Below are positions 17,533-25,907 of a stretch of DNA of 64,000 nucleotides, one piece after another. The stretch lies in NCBI RefSeq assembly GCF_030009775.1, contig NZ_JASCTH010000007.1, positions 186,001-250,000 of the forward strand, written 5' to 3'. Origin of the DNA: Actinoplanes sandaracinus (GTDB taxonomy: Bacteria; Actinomycetota; Actinomycetes; Mycobacteriales; Micromonosporaceae). A program made the translations under genes and the position numbers. The first letter of the stretch is position 1, and the number at the start of each line of letters is the position of its first letter. A model generated the notes under the pieces. The model was not told the DNA's origin. It made no database searches and worked only from the letters and a program-made list of their open reading frames with translations.

Positions 17533-18837
17533 ATGGTCGATAGAAGGCAGTTCCTCGGTATCGGCACGGCCGCCGTGCTGGCGCTGACAGCCGGGTGCAC
17601 CGGCGGCGCGAGCGAGGAGACCGGCGGCGTCACGGGTGAGATCACCGGCGCGATCACGGTTCTGACCAACCGGACCGACCTGGCCACCACCGCCCTGCCG
17701 CAGTACGCGAAGGCCTTCGAAGCGAGATACCCGGGCACCAGGGTGGCCTTCGAGCCGGTCACCAACTACGAGGGTGACGTCACCACACAGCTCAGCTCCG
17801 GCCAGTACGGCGACGTCCTGCTGATCCCCAACACGGTCAAGGTCGACCAGCTCGGACAGTTCTTCGAGCCGCTGGGCACGACGAGCGAACTCAAGGCGAA
17901 GTACCGGTTCGTCGACGAGAAGGCGTACGACGGCAAGGTCTACGGTCTCTCGCTCGGCGGCGTCGCCAACGGCTTCGTGGTCAACAAGCGGGTCTGGGCG
18001 CAGGCCGGGATCACCGCCCCGCCCACCACACCCGAGGCGTTCCTGGCCGGCCTCAAGGCGATCGACGACGCCACCGACGCCATCCCCTACTACACGAACT
18101 ACAAGGACGGCTGGCCGCTGAGCATGTGGAACGGCCACCGGGCCATCCTCGGCGACCCGGCCGCCAACGAGACCTTCCCGGCCGACGCGAACCCGTGGCA
18201 GCCCGGCAAGGTCCAGCACATCACCGACGGCCTGCTCTTCGACATCGTCCACAACAGGCTCAGCGAACCCGACCCGCTCACCACCAACTGGGAGGGCGCC
18301 AAACCGATGATCGGTACGGGCAAGGTCGCGAGCATGCTGCTCGGCTCCTGGGCGGTGCCCCAGATGCGGGACGCGGCGAAGGCTGCCGGCGCGAACCCGG
18401 ACGACATCGTGTTCTGGCCGTTCCCCTACCAGACCGGCGGAAGGTTCTACGCCCGCATCGAGGGCGACTACAAGGCAGCGGTCAGCCGGACCAGCGAGAA
18501 CAAGGCCACCGCCAAGGCCTGGCTGGAGTGGTTCATCACCGAGTCCGGCTTCGCGGGCGACCAGCAGGCCATCCCCTCGGCCGTCGGCCAGGACCTGCCG
18601 CCGGTGCTGAAGGACTTCCAGGCCACCGGCGTCGAACTGCTCGAACTTCCGGCCGCCACCGCGAACAGCGGCAAGGAGGACGAGATCATCAAGATGTCGG
18701 AGGTCGACCTGACCGGCAACATCTACCGGCAGAAGCTCGTCGACATCGCCCGCGGCGCGGCCAAGGGTGACAAGGAGTCCTACTTCGCCGAGCTGAACAA
18801 GCGGTGGAGCGCCGCGCAGTCGCAGGTCATGAAGTGA
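17533..18837 (+). CDS. ABC sugar importer, substrate-binding lipoprotein
   Basis: A 434-residue extracytoplasmic solute-binding protein of the family-1 carbohydrate type. The signal peptide has MVDRRQFLGIGTAAVL and a lipobox LTAGC (a mixed Tat/lipoprotein style), and the mature part begins TGGASEE. Downstream segments TVLTNRTDLATTALPQYAKAF-like, GDVTTQLSSGQYGDVLLIP and LLGSWAVPQM are typical. I place the start at ATG 17533 after GGATGAG; ATG 17524 is an alternative. It is the first gene of an operon with two permeases, beta-mannosidase and mannanase, so the ligand is probably manno-oligosaccharide. No ATPase gene is present; a shared MsiK-like ATPase elsewhere would be needed. Confidence 0.9.
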   Translation: MVDRRQFLGIGTAAVLALTAGCTGGASEETGGVTGEITGAITVLTNRTDLATTALPQYAKAFEARYPGTRVAFEPVTNYEGDVTTQLSSGQYGDVLLIPNTVKVDQLGQFFEPLGTTSELKAKYRFVDEKAYDGKVYGLSLGGVANGFVVNKRVWAQAGITAPPTTPEAFLAGLKAIDDATDAIPYYTNYKDGWPLSMWNGHRAILGDPAANETFPADANPWQPGKVQHITDGLLFDIVHNRLSEPDPLTTNWEGAKPMIGTGKVASMLLGSWAVPQMRDAAKAAGANPDDIVFWPFPYQTGGRFYARIEGDYKAAVSRTSENKATAKAWLEWFITESGFAGDQQAIPSAVGQDLPPVLKDFQATGVELLELPAATANSGKEDEIIKMSEVDLTGNIYRQKLVDIARGAAKGDKESYFAELNKRWSAAQSQVMK

Positions 18838-19709
18838 CGGAGGTGAACAAGCGGCGGTACCTGCCGTGGCTCTACCTGGCGCCCGCCCTCGGGTTGCTGA
18901 TCACCTTCACCTACGTGCCGGTCGGCAACATGCTCTTCTACAGCTTTCACTCCTGGGACGGCCTGGACGTCACCATGGACCCGGTCGGCCTGGACAACTA
19001 CGTGCGGGTGTTCACCGACGAACGGTACTGGCGGGTCTTCCTGGTCAGCGGCTACTACTTCGCGGCGTCGTTCGCGCAGATCGCGATCGCCCTGTACTTC
19101 GCGGTGGTGCTCTCGTTCGACGTCCGGTTCAAGAACCTGTTCAAGGGCATCCTGTTCTTCCCGTACCTGCTCAACGGGGTCGCCGTCGGTTTCGTCTTCC
19201 TCTATCTGTTCCAGCCGGACGGCACGCTGGACACCGTGCTGCGCTGGCTGGGGCTCGGTGACCAGACCCGGCACTGGCTCGGCGACCCGGACATCGCCAA
19301 CATCTCGCTGGCCGGCACATCGGTGTGGCGGTTCACCGGGCTGAGCTTCGTGCTGTTCCTCGGGGCGATCCAGTCCATCCCGGGCGAGATCTACGAGGCG
19401 GCGGAGATCGACGGCGCCGGCCGATGGCACCAGTTCCGGCACATCATCGTGCCGGGCATCCGGCGGATCATCAGCCTGTCCTTCATCCTCGCGATCTCCG
19501 GGAGCCTGGCGGTCTTCGAGATCCCGTTCGTGATGACCGGCGGCGCGAACGGCACCCGCACGTTCGTGGTCCAGGCGTACGAGACCGCGTTCCAGTTCCG
19601 GCAGATCGGCCTGGCCTCGGCGATGGCCGTCGTCCTGCTGCTGGTCGTCCTGCTGATCACCTGGGTCCAGCGCCGGATCGTGCCCGACGAGGAGGTGCAA
19701 CTGTCATGA
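18834..19709 (+). CDS. ABC sugar importer permease (MalF type)
   Basis: A 291-residue inner-membrane protein with six predicted membrane helices. The EAA loop for ATPase contact is EAAEIDGAGRWHQFRHIIVPGIRR (about residues 190-215). The start is taken at GTG 18834, whose GTGA overlaps the stop of the binding-protein gene; another GTG at 18843 is possible. It forms the import channel with the next gene. Confidence 0.9.
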   Translation: MTEVNKRRYLPWLYLAPALGLLITFTYVPVGNMLFYSFHSWDGLDVTMDPVGLDNYVRVFTDERYWRVFLVSGYYFAASFAQIAIALYFAVVLSFDVRFKNLFKGILFFPYLLNGVAVGFVFLYLFQPDGTLDTVLRWLGLGDQTRHWLGDPDIANISLAGTSVWRFTGLSFVLFLGAIQSIPGEIYEAAEIDGAGRWHQFRHIIVPGIRRIISLSFILAISGSLAVFEIPFVMTGGANGTRTFVVQAYETAFQFRQIGLASAMAVVLLLVVLLITWVQRRIVPDEEVQLS

Positions 19710-20518
19710 GAAGACCGGCGATGTACGCCTCCCTGGTGCTGGCCTCCCTGGTGGTGCTCGTGCCGCTGGCCGTCGTGTTCTTCGCGGCGTTCAAGACCCG
19801 CGCCGAGTACAGCACCACCGGACCGTTGACGCCTCCGCGGAACTGGCTCCACTTCGACAACTTCGTCACCGCCTGGTCCGAGGGGCGGATGCTGCTCGGC
19901 TTCGGCAACACCACCGTCATTCTGGCGGTCTCGCTCACCGGCACGATCCTGGTGGGGACGCTCGCGGCGTACGCGGTGAGCCGTTTCGACTTTCCGTTCA
20001 AGCGCCTGGTCCTCGGCTCGTTCCTGGTCGCCGCGCTGGTTCCCGGCGTCACCACCCAGGTCGCGACCTACCAGATCGTCAAGTCGATGGGCCTGGTCAA
20101 CACCCCGGCGTCGGCGATCGTGCTGTTCCTCGGCACGGACATCATCTCGATCTACATCTTCATCCAGTTCATGCAGTCCATCCCGCCCAGCCTCGACCAG
20201 GCGGCGATGATCGACGGCGCCTCCCGGTTCACCGTCTACCGCCGGATCATCCTGCCGCTGATGAAGCCGGCGATCGCGACCGTGGCGATCATCAAGGGCA
20301 TCGCGATCTACAACGAGTTCTACATCCCGTTCCTCTACCTGCGCTCGCCCGACCTGAGCGTGATCTCGACGGCGCTGTTCCGCTTCAAGGGGCCATACGG
20401 CGCGCAGTGGGAGACCATCGCCGCCTGCACCATGATCGTCATCCTGCCGACGGTCGTGCTCTTCCTGCTGCTGCAGCGCTTCATCTACAACGGCATCACC
20501 GCGGGAGCGACCAAGTGA
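19706..20518 (+). CDS. ABC sugar importer permease (MalG type)
   Basis: A 270-residue membrane protein with six predicted helices and the MalG-style EAA loop QAAMIDGASRFTVYRRIILPLMKPA near residue 170. ATG 19706 overlaps the stop of the partner permease (ATGA), and its own stop overlaps the GTG of the mannosidase gene, so translation of the set is coupled. Together with the two upstream genes it makes an oligosaccharide importer that still needs an external ATPase. Confidence 0.92.
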   Translation: MRRPAMYASLVLASLVVLVPLAVVFFAAFKTRAEYSTTGPLTPPRNWLHFDNFVTAWSEGRMLLGFGNTTVILAVSLTGTILVGTLAAYAVSRFDFPFKRLVLGSFLVAALVPGVTTQVATYQIVKSMGLVNTPASAIVLFLGTDIISIYIFIQFMQSIPPSLDQAAMIDGASRFTVYRRIILPLMKPAIATVAIIKGIAIYNEFYIPFLYLRSPDLSVISTALFRFKGPYGAQWETIAACTMIVILPTVVLFLLLQRFIYNGITAGATK

Positions 20519-22986
20519 CCTTCTCTCAGGATCTCGCCGGCTCGTGGCGGCTGCGCGGAACCGGCGTGGACATCGCGGCGACCGTCCCCGGCTGCGTCCA
20601 CACCGATCTGCTCGCCGACGGGCGGATCCCGGACCCGTTCCTCGACGACAACGAGCACGCGGTGGCCTGGGTGGGCCGCCAGGACTGGACATACGAGCGT
20701 GACGTCTCCTGGGACGGCCCGTCCCAGGAGCGGGTCGACCTGGTCTTCGAAGGGCTGGACACGGCGGCCCGCATCTCACTCGGCGACACGGTCATCGGCG
20801 AGACCCGCAACATGCACCGGACCCACCGCTTCGACGTGACGTCGATCCTCGCCGGACGGTCCGGACCGCCCGCGCCGACCGGCGGCCGGGCGCTGAAGGT
20901 TCACTTCACCTCGGCCTACACCGAGGCCGAGCGGGTCAGGGACATCGTCGGGCCACGACCGAACGCCTATCCCGAGCCGTTCCCGTTCATCCGCAAGATG
21001 GCCTGCGGCTTCGGCTGGGACTGGGGACCGACGCTGGTCACCGCCGGCATCTGGCGACCGGTCCGTCTGGAGGGCTGGAGCACGGCGCGGATCGCCACGG
21101 TCCGCCCGCTGTGCACGTACGACGGAGATGCCGGAACGCTGGACCTGACCGCCGGCGTCGAGCGCACCCGGGACAGCGCGCTCCGCGCGCAGGTGCTCCT
21201 CGACGGCCGGGAGCTCGCCGTCCTGGACCTGCCCGCGAGCGAGACCAGCGTGCGCGGCGAGATCAAGGTGCCCGGTGTGACCCCGTGGAATCCGATCGGG
21301 CACGGCGAACCCGCGCTGTACATGTTGACGGTCATGTTGACTGCAGTTGACGGGACTGTACTTGACCGCTGGCAACAGTTGACTGGATTCCGCACCGTAC
21401 ATATTGATCGCAGTGCAGATGACGCCGGCACCCGCTTCGTCTTCCATGTCAACGGTGAACCCGTCCTGGTCAAGGGCGTCAACTGGATACCGGACGACAT
21501 CTTCCCGTCCCGGATGACCCGTGAGCGGTATGAGCTGCGGCTGCGTCAGGCCGCCGGCGCCGGCGTCAACCTGATCCGGGTGTGGGGTGGCGGCATCTAC
21601 GAGGACCGCGCCTTCTACGAGGTGTGCGACGAGCTCGGCCTGATGGTCTGGCAGGACTTCCTGTTCGCCTGCGCCTGCTATCCCGAGGAGGAGCCGCTGC
21701 GCTCGGAGGTGCTCGCCGAGGCCCGCGACAACGTGACCCGGCTGTCGCCGCATCCCAGCCTGGTCACCTGGAACGGCAACAACGAGAACCTGTGGCTGCG
21801 CGGCGCCCACGGCTGGGCCGGCGACCCGGGCGGCGATCTGAGCTGGGGCGCCGGCTACTACCTGGAGGACCTGCCGGCGATCGTCGCCGAGCTGGACCCG
21901 ACCCGGCCCTACCAGGCGGGTAGCCCGTGGTCCGGGTCCTGGGAGCACGAGCCGAACGATCCCGCGCACCAGACCTTCCACTCCTGGGAGGTGTGGAACC
22001 GGCAGGATTACCGGCACTACCGCGACTCGGCGCCGCGATTCGTCGCCGAGTTCGGCTGGCAGGCGCCACCGGCCTGGCGCACGCTGCGCGACGCGGTCTC
22101 CGACGAGCCGATGCTGCCGGACTCGCCGGGCGTGCTGCACCATCAGAAGGCCGAGGACGGCAACGGCAAACTCGCCCGCGGTCTGGCCCCGCACTTCCCG
22201 GCGCCCGCCACCACCGAGGCATGGCACTACCTCACCCAGCTCAATCAGGTGCGCGCGGTGCGTACCGGGATCGAGCACTGGCGTTCCTATTGGCCGCACA
22301 CCGGCGGAACCATTGTGTGGCAGCTCAACGACCTGTGGCCGGTCACCTCCTGGGCGGCGATCGACGGCGCCGGCCGGTTCAAGCCGCTCTATTTCGCGCT
22401 GCGGGAGATGTACGCCGACCGCGCCTTGACCATCGCGCCCCGCGACGGCGGTCTCGTCGTCGCCGTCCTCAACGACCACCCGTCCGCGTGGACCGGCGAG
22501 TTGCGCCTCGAACACCGCGACATCAACGGCGCCGTGCTCTCCTCGACGACGTCCCCGGTGATCGCGGAGGCCCGGTCGGTCGCCCTGGTCCAGGCCTCGG
22601 CAACGTGTCCGGTGGCCGCCGGGACCCAGCCGGCCGCCCCGGTCCGGGCGGCGAACCGCGACGCGGCCCTCGTCGTGGCCACGCTGGGCGAGGCGCGGGC
22701 GATCTGGTTCGCCGAGGACTCCGGATATGCCGACGCGGGCCTGACCGTCACCGCGGAGTCCGTGCCGGGCGGCCTGGACGTGCGCCTGCACGCCGCCGGC
22801 CCGGCCCGCGACGTCCTTCTGCAAGCCGACCGGATCCACCCCGACGCCGTCGTCGACCGGGGGTTCCTCACCCTGCTGCCCGGTGAGTCGACGGTTCTGC
22901 ACGTCCGTGCCCCGATCGAGCTCGACCCCGGCTCGATCAAGGACCCGTGGGTGCTCACCGACCTGTCCACGGTCCTGAACCCCTAG
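20515..22986 (+). CDS. Beta-mannosidase (glycoside hydrolase family 2)
   Basis: An 823-residue cytoplasmic exo-beta-mannosidase that would release mannose from imported beta-1,4-manno-oligosaccharides. The N-terminal sugar-binding domain starts SWRLRGTGVDIAATVPGCVHTDLL; the TIM barrel has VKGVNWIPDDIFPSR, WGGGIYEDRAFYEVCDELGLMVWQDF, the acid/base Glu in WNGNNENLW (about residue 425) and the nucleophile Glu in VAEFGWQ (about 510). There is no signal peptide, agreeing with action on imported sugar. GTG 20515 overlaps the permease stop (GTGA). A stretch of unusual codons, rich in TTGAC, lies at 21316-21430 within the barrel-preceding domain. Confidence 0.93.
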   Translation: MTFSQDLAGSWRLRGTGVDIAATVPGCVHTDLLADGRIPDPFLDDNEHAVAWVGRQDWTYERDVSWDGPSQERVDLVFEGLDTAARISLGDTVIGETRNMHRTHRFDVTSILAGRSGPPAPTGGRALKVHFTSAYTEAERVRDIVGPRPNAYPEPFPFIRKMACGFGWDWGPTLVTAGIWRPVRLEGWSTARIATVRPLCTYDGDAGTLDLTAGVERTRDSALRAQVLLDGRELAVLDLPASETSVRGEIKVPGVTPWNPIGHGEPALYMLTVMLTAVDGTVLDRWQQLTGFRTVHIDRSADDAGTRFVFHVNGEPVLVKGVNWIPDDIFPSRMTRERYELRLRQAAGAGVNLIRVWGGGIYEDRAFYEVCDELGLMVWQDFLFACACYPEEEPLRSEVLAEARDNVTRLSPHPSLVTWNGNNENLWLRGAHGWAGDPGGDLSWGAGYYLEDLPAIVAELDPTRPYQAGSPWSGSWEHEPNDPAHQTFHSWEVWNRQDYRHYRDSAPRFVAEFGWQAPPAWRTLRDAVSDEPMLPDSPGVLHHQKAEDGNGKLARGLAPHFPAPATTEAWHYLTQLNQVRAVRTGIEHWRSYWPHTGGTIVWQLNDLWPVTSWAAIDGAGRFKPLYFALREMYADRALTIAPRDGGLVVAVLNDHPSAWTGELRLEHRDINGAVLSSTTSPVIAEARSVALVQASATCPVAAGTQPAAPVRAANRDAALVVATLGEARAIWFAEDSGYADAGLTVTAESVPGGLDVRLHAAGPARDVLLQADRIHPDAVVDRGFLTLLPGESTVLHVRAPIELDPGSIKDPWVLTDLSTVLNP
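21325..21383 (+). repeat. Five TTGAC copies in a rare-codon patch
   Basis: TTGAC occurs at 21325, 21337, 21347, 21362 and 21379, spaced 12, 10, 15 and 17 bases. The surrounding 115 bases use TTG, CTT, GTT, GTA, ACT, GCA, ATT and CAA codons that are almost absent from the rest of the gene, giving a sharp local drop in GC. Confidence 0.7.
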
Positions 22987-23002
22987 TCAGGAAGGTTCCC
23001 CC

Positions 23003-24001
23003 GTGAAGATCCCCCGAACCCCGTCGATCCTCGGCGCGGCGCTGATCCTCGGCGCCGCCGCGATGATCCACACCGCCCCGGACGCCTCCGCCTTCTCCGC
23101 GACGAGCAAGGCGGCCGTCATCGGCTACCTGCGATCCATCACCGGTACGAGCATCGTCTCCGGCCAGCACAACAAGGAGCCGGCCGTCGCGCCCGCCCAG
23201 TACACCAAGCAGGTCAACGACGTCACCGGGCAGTGGCCCGGCCTGTGGGGCGGGGACATGATGTTCCGCGCCGACGACGTCGACAACCGCCAGCGCGTCA
23301 TCGACCAGGCCCGACGGGAGTGGGCCAACGGCTCGCTGGTCGCGCTCACCTGGCACGCCTGCTCCCCCACGGTCGGCCGCACCTGCGAATTCGACGGCGG
23401 CGTGAAGACCCCGATCTCGAACGCCCAGTTCCAGCAGATCGTCACCGGCGGCACCGCGCTGAACCAGACGTGGCGCAGCCGGATGGCCGAGGTGGTGCCC
23501 TACCTGCGGCAGCTCAGGGACGCCGGGGTGCCGGTGCTGTGGCGGCCCTTCCACGAGATGAACGAGACGTGGAACTGGTGGGGTGGCCGGCCCGGCGCCA
23601 ACGGCGGCGCCAAGATCTACCAGCAGATGCGTGACTACTTCGACAGCCAGGGCCTGACGAACCTGATCTGGGTCTGGAACGTTCAGGACAACCCGGCCGG
23701 CGGCTGGGCGAACTACTACCCGGGAGCCGGCTACGCCGATGTGGTGTCGGTCGACGTCTGGTACAAGAACCACCCGTCGACCGCCGACTACCAGCAGATC
23801 CAGTCCATCGCGGCGGGCAAGCCGATCGCGATCGCCGAGATGGGCAAGGTCCCGAACGCGGCCCTGCTGACCACTCAGCCGCGGTGGGCGTACTTCATGA
23901 TCTGGTCGGAGCAGTTGCGCGGCAACAACACGAACGCTGAGATCCAGGCGGCGTACTTCCACCCCCGCGTCCTCAACCAGGGCGAGGTCAAGCTGCCCTA
24001 G
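23003..24001 (+). CDS. Secreted beta-mannanase (glycoside hydrolase family 26)
   Basis: A 332-residue secreted endo-1,4-beta-mannanase. GTG 23003 follows AGGAAGG; residues 1-31 are a signal peptide ending DASA. The single GH26 domain has GQHNKEPA, WRPFHEMNETWNWWGG with the acid/base Glu (about residue 190) and PIAIAEMGK with the nucleophile Glu (about 275). No carbohydrate-binding module is attached. It is the last gene of the mannan operon: this enzyme cuts mannan outside, the ABC importer takes up fragments and the GH2 enzyme finishes inside. A strong hairpin follows. Confidence 0.93.
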   Translation: MKIPRTPSILGAALILGAAAMIHTAPDASAFSATSKAAVIGYLRSITGTSIVSGQHNKEPAVAPAQYTKQVNDVTGQWPGLWGGDMMFRADDVDNRQRVIDQARREWANGSLVALTWHACSPTVGRTCEFDGGVKTPISNAQFQQIVTGGTALNQTWRSRMAEVVPYLRQLRDAGVPVLWRPFHEMNETWNWWGGRPGANGGAKIYQQMRDYFDSQGLTNLIWVWNVQDNPAGGWANYYPGAGYADVVSVDVWYKNHPSTADYQQIQSIAAGKPIAIAEMGKVPNAALLTTQPRWAYFMIWSEQLRGNNTNAEIQAAYFHPRVLNQGEVKLP

Positions 24002-24012
24002 GCCCATGATCC

Positions 24013-24041
24013 GGCCGGCCGGCCGTCGCGGCCGGCCGGCC
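24013..24041. terminator. Bidirectional hairpin terminator
   Basis: A perfect 13-base stem (GGCCGGCCGGCCG and its complement) with a TCG loop sits between the convergent mannanase and response-regulator genes. Confidence 0.75.
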
Positions 24042-24042
24042 C

Positions 24043-24705
24043 CTAGGAACCGCTGCCGGGTCGCACCAGCCCCGACTCGTAGGCGTAGACCACCGCCTGC
24101 ACCCGGTCGCGCAGTCCGAGCTTGGCCAGGATCCGGCCGATGTGGGTCTTCACGGTCGCCTCGGCGACCTGCAGCCGGCCGCCGATCTCGAGGTTCGACA
24201 GTCCCTGCGCGACGAGCAGCAGGACTTCCCGCTCCCGGTCGGTCAGGTCGGGCGGGCCGGCCGCGGCCGGTCCCTTCGCGACGAGCCGGCCGGCGAAGCG
24301 GTCCAGGAGCCGGCGCGTGACCCGGGGCGCCACCACCGCGTCGCCGCCGGCCACCACCCTGATCGCGTTCAGCAGTTCGTCCGGCGGCACGCTCTTGAGC
24401 AGGAAGCCGCTCGCCCCCGCCTGCAGGGCGGCGAACGCGTCCTCGTCGGTGTCGAACGTGGTCAGCACCAGCACCCGGGGAAGCGGGCCGGCGGCGCAGA
24501 TCCGCCGGGTCGCGGTCACCCCGTCGAGCACCGGCATCCGCAGGTCCATCACGACGACATCGGCCGGTGTCGTGCGGAGCAGGCGCAGCGCCTCGGCGCC
24601 GTCGCCCGCCTCGCCCACCACGGTCATGTCGTCCTGATAGTCCAGGACCATCCGGAACCCGGCCCGGACCAGATGCTGGTCGTCGACGAGCACGATCCGG
24701 ATCAC
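24043..24705 (-). CDS. NarL/FixJ-type response regulator
   Basis: A 220-residue regulator. The receiver domain (1-120) has the VDDQ acidic pair, the phospho-Asp in VVMDLRMP (about residue 53), and the conserved Lys in FLLKSVPPDEL. The C-terminal LuxR-type HTH (about 150-210) reads LTDREREVLLLVAQGLSNLEI, with VKTHIGRILAKL as recognition helix. GTG 24705 overlaps the stop of the kinase gene (GTGA). It should be phosphorylated by that kinase and control the ABC operon; a palindrome upstream of the ATPase gene is a candidate binding site. Confidence 0.93.
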   Translation of the reverse strand: MIRIVLVDDQHLVRAGFRMVLDYQDDMTVVGEAGDGAEALRLLRTTPADVVVMDLRMPVLDGVTATRRICAAGPLPRVLVLTTFDTDEDAFAALQAGASGFLLKSVPPDELLNAIRVVAGGDAVVAPRVTRRLLDRFAGRLVAKGPAAAGPPDLTDREREVLLLVAQGLSNLEIGGRLQVAEATVKTHIGRILAKLGLRDRVQAVVYAYESGLVRPGSGS

Positions 24706-25907
24706 GCCGGCACCGCCCGGGCGCCGGCGAGAGGGATGCCGGCGTGGACCCGCCAGCCACCGCCCGGCATCGGCCCGGCCTCGAACGTGCCGCCGTAGAG
24801 GGCCACCCGCTCACGCATGCCGACGAGACCGTGCCCGCCGGAGATGGTGGGCCCGCCGCCCGCGCCGGAGTCCCTCACCTCGATGTCGATGCCGCCCGCC
24901 CGGTAGCTGACGGTCACCGTGGCGGCCGGCTCCGGGCCGGCGTGCCGCAACGTGTTCGTCAGCGACTCCTGCACGATCCGGCAGACCGCCAGGGCGATGC
25001 CCCCGGGCACCTCGGGCGGGGTGCCGTGCACGGTCAGGGCGGCCGTCAGGCCCGCGTCGCGGGCCCGCTGCACCACGGCCTCGACCTGGTCCAGCGCGAG
25101 CGGGGTGCGGTCCGACGGGCCGTCGCCGTCGCTGCGCAGCAACTCCACCAACTGCCTGATCTCCTCCAGTGCGTCGCTGCCGGTCGTGCCGATCGTCCGT
25201 AACGCCTCGCGGGCCCGCTCCTGGTCGCGGTCGAACGCGTACGCGGCGCCGTTGGCCTGCAGGATGATCACCGAGAGGGAGTGCGCGACGATGTCGTGCA
25301 GCTCCCGGGCGATCACCGCCCGCTCCTCGGCGACGGCGATCCGCGCCACGTGCTCACGCTCCCGCTCGGCGCTCAGCCGGCGTTCGAACGCGTTCTCCTG
25401 CAACTGGCCGAAGTACCGCACGCTGAGGGCCACCGCCCAGACCACCGACCCGTAACCCAGCAGCATCCCGAAGTTGCGCGCGACCTCGTCGAACGAGAGC
25501 GCCGAGTCGTCCCGCAGCGGCAGCAGCAGGGAGGTGAACACCCACGCGCCGACCCCGCCGGCCACCGCGCGGCCCAGCGTCGCCGCGTGCACGATGACCG
25601 CGTACATCGCGACGGCGATGGTGATCAGCAGCATGCCCTCGTGCAGTTTCGTCCCGTCGACCTCGATCGTCGCGGTCACCGTGGTCAGCAGCGCCACGGC
25701 GACGAGGACGGTGATCGGGCGTCGGCGCCGCCACATCAGCGCCAGCCCCGCCAGCGCCCCGAAGAGCAGGCCGCCCAGCGGGAACTGATGCCACCACCAC
25801 GTGGACAGGGCGGCCACCGAGCAGGAGACCAGCACGTCGGCCGGCAGACCCCGGCCGACGGCACGTGCGCGCAACAGCATGCCGGTCAGCGTATGGCCTT
25901 CATTCAC
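24702..25907 (-). CDS. Sensor histidine kinase (NarL-group)
   Basis: A 401-residue membrane kinase. The N-terminal half has five or six hydrophobic segments with almost no external domain, the usual form of intramembrane or transporter-coupled sensors. The dimerisation helix ERAVIARELHDIVAHSLSVIILQ carries the phospho-His (about residue 210). The ATPase domain shows CRIVQESLTNTLRHA (N box), IDIEVRDSGAGGG and HGLVGMRERVALYGG (G boxes). GTG 25907 overlaps the permease gene by 8 bases. An ATG at 25903 is out of frame. The kinase probably receives its signal through the co-encoded ABC transporter; this is inference. Confidence 0.92.
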   Translation of the reverse strand: MNEGHTLTGMLLRARAVGRGLPADVLVSCSVAALSTWWWHQFPLGGLLFGALAGLALMWRRRRPITVLVAVALLTTVTATIEVDGTKLHEGMLLITIAVAMYAVIVHAATLGRAVAGGVGAWVFTSLLLPLRDDSALSFDEVARNFGMLLGYGSVVWAVALSVRYFGQLQENAFERRLSAEREREHVARIAVAEERAVIARELHDIVAHSLSVIILQANGAAYAFDRDQERAREALRTIGTTGSDALEEIRQLVELLRSDGDGPSDRTPLALDQVEAVVQRARDAGLTAALTVHGTPPEVPGGIALAVCRIVQESLTNTLRHAGPEPAATVTVSYRAGGIDIEVRDSGAGGGPTISGGHGLVGMRERVALYGGTFEAGPMPGGGWRVHAGIPLAGARAVPA

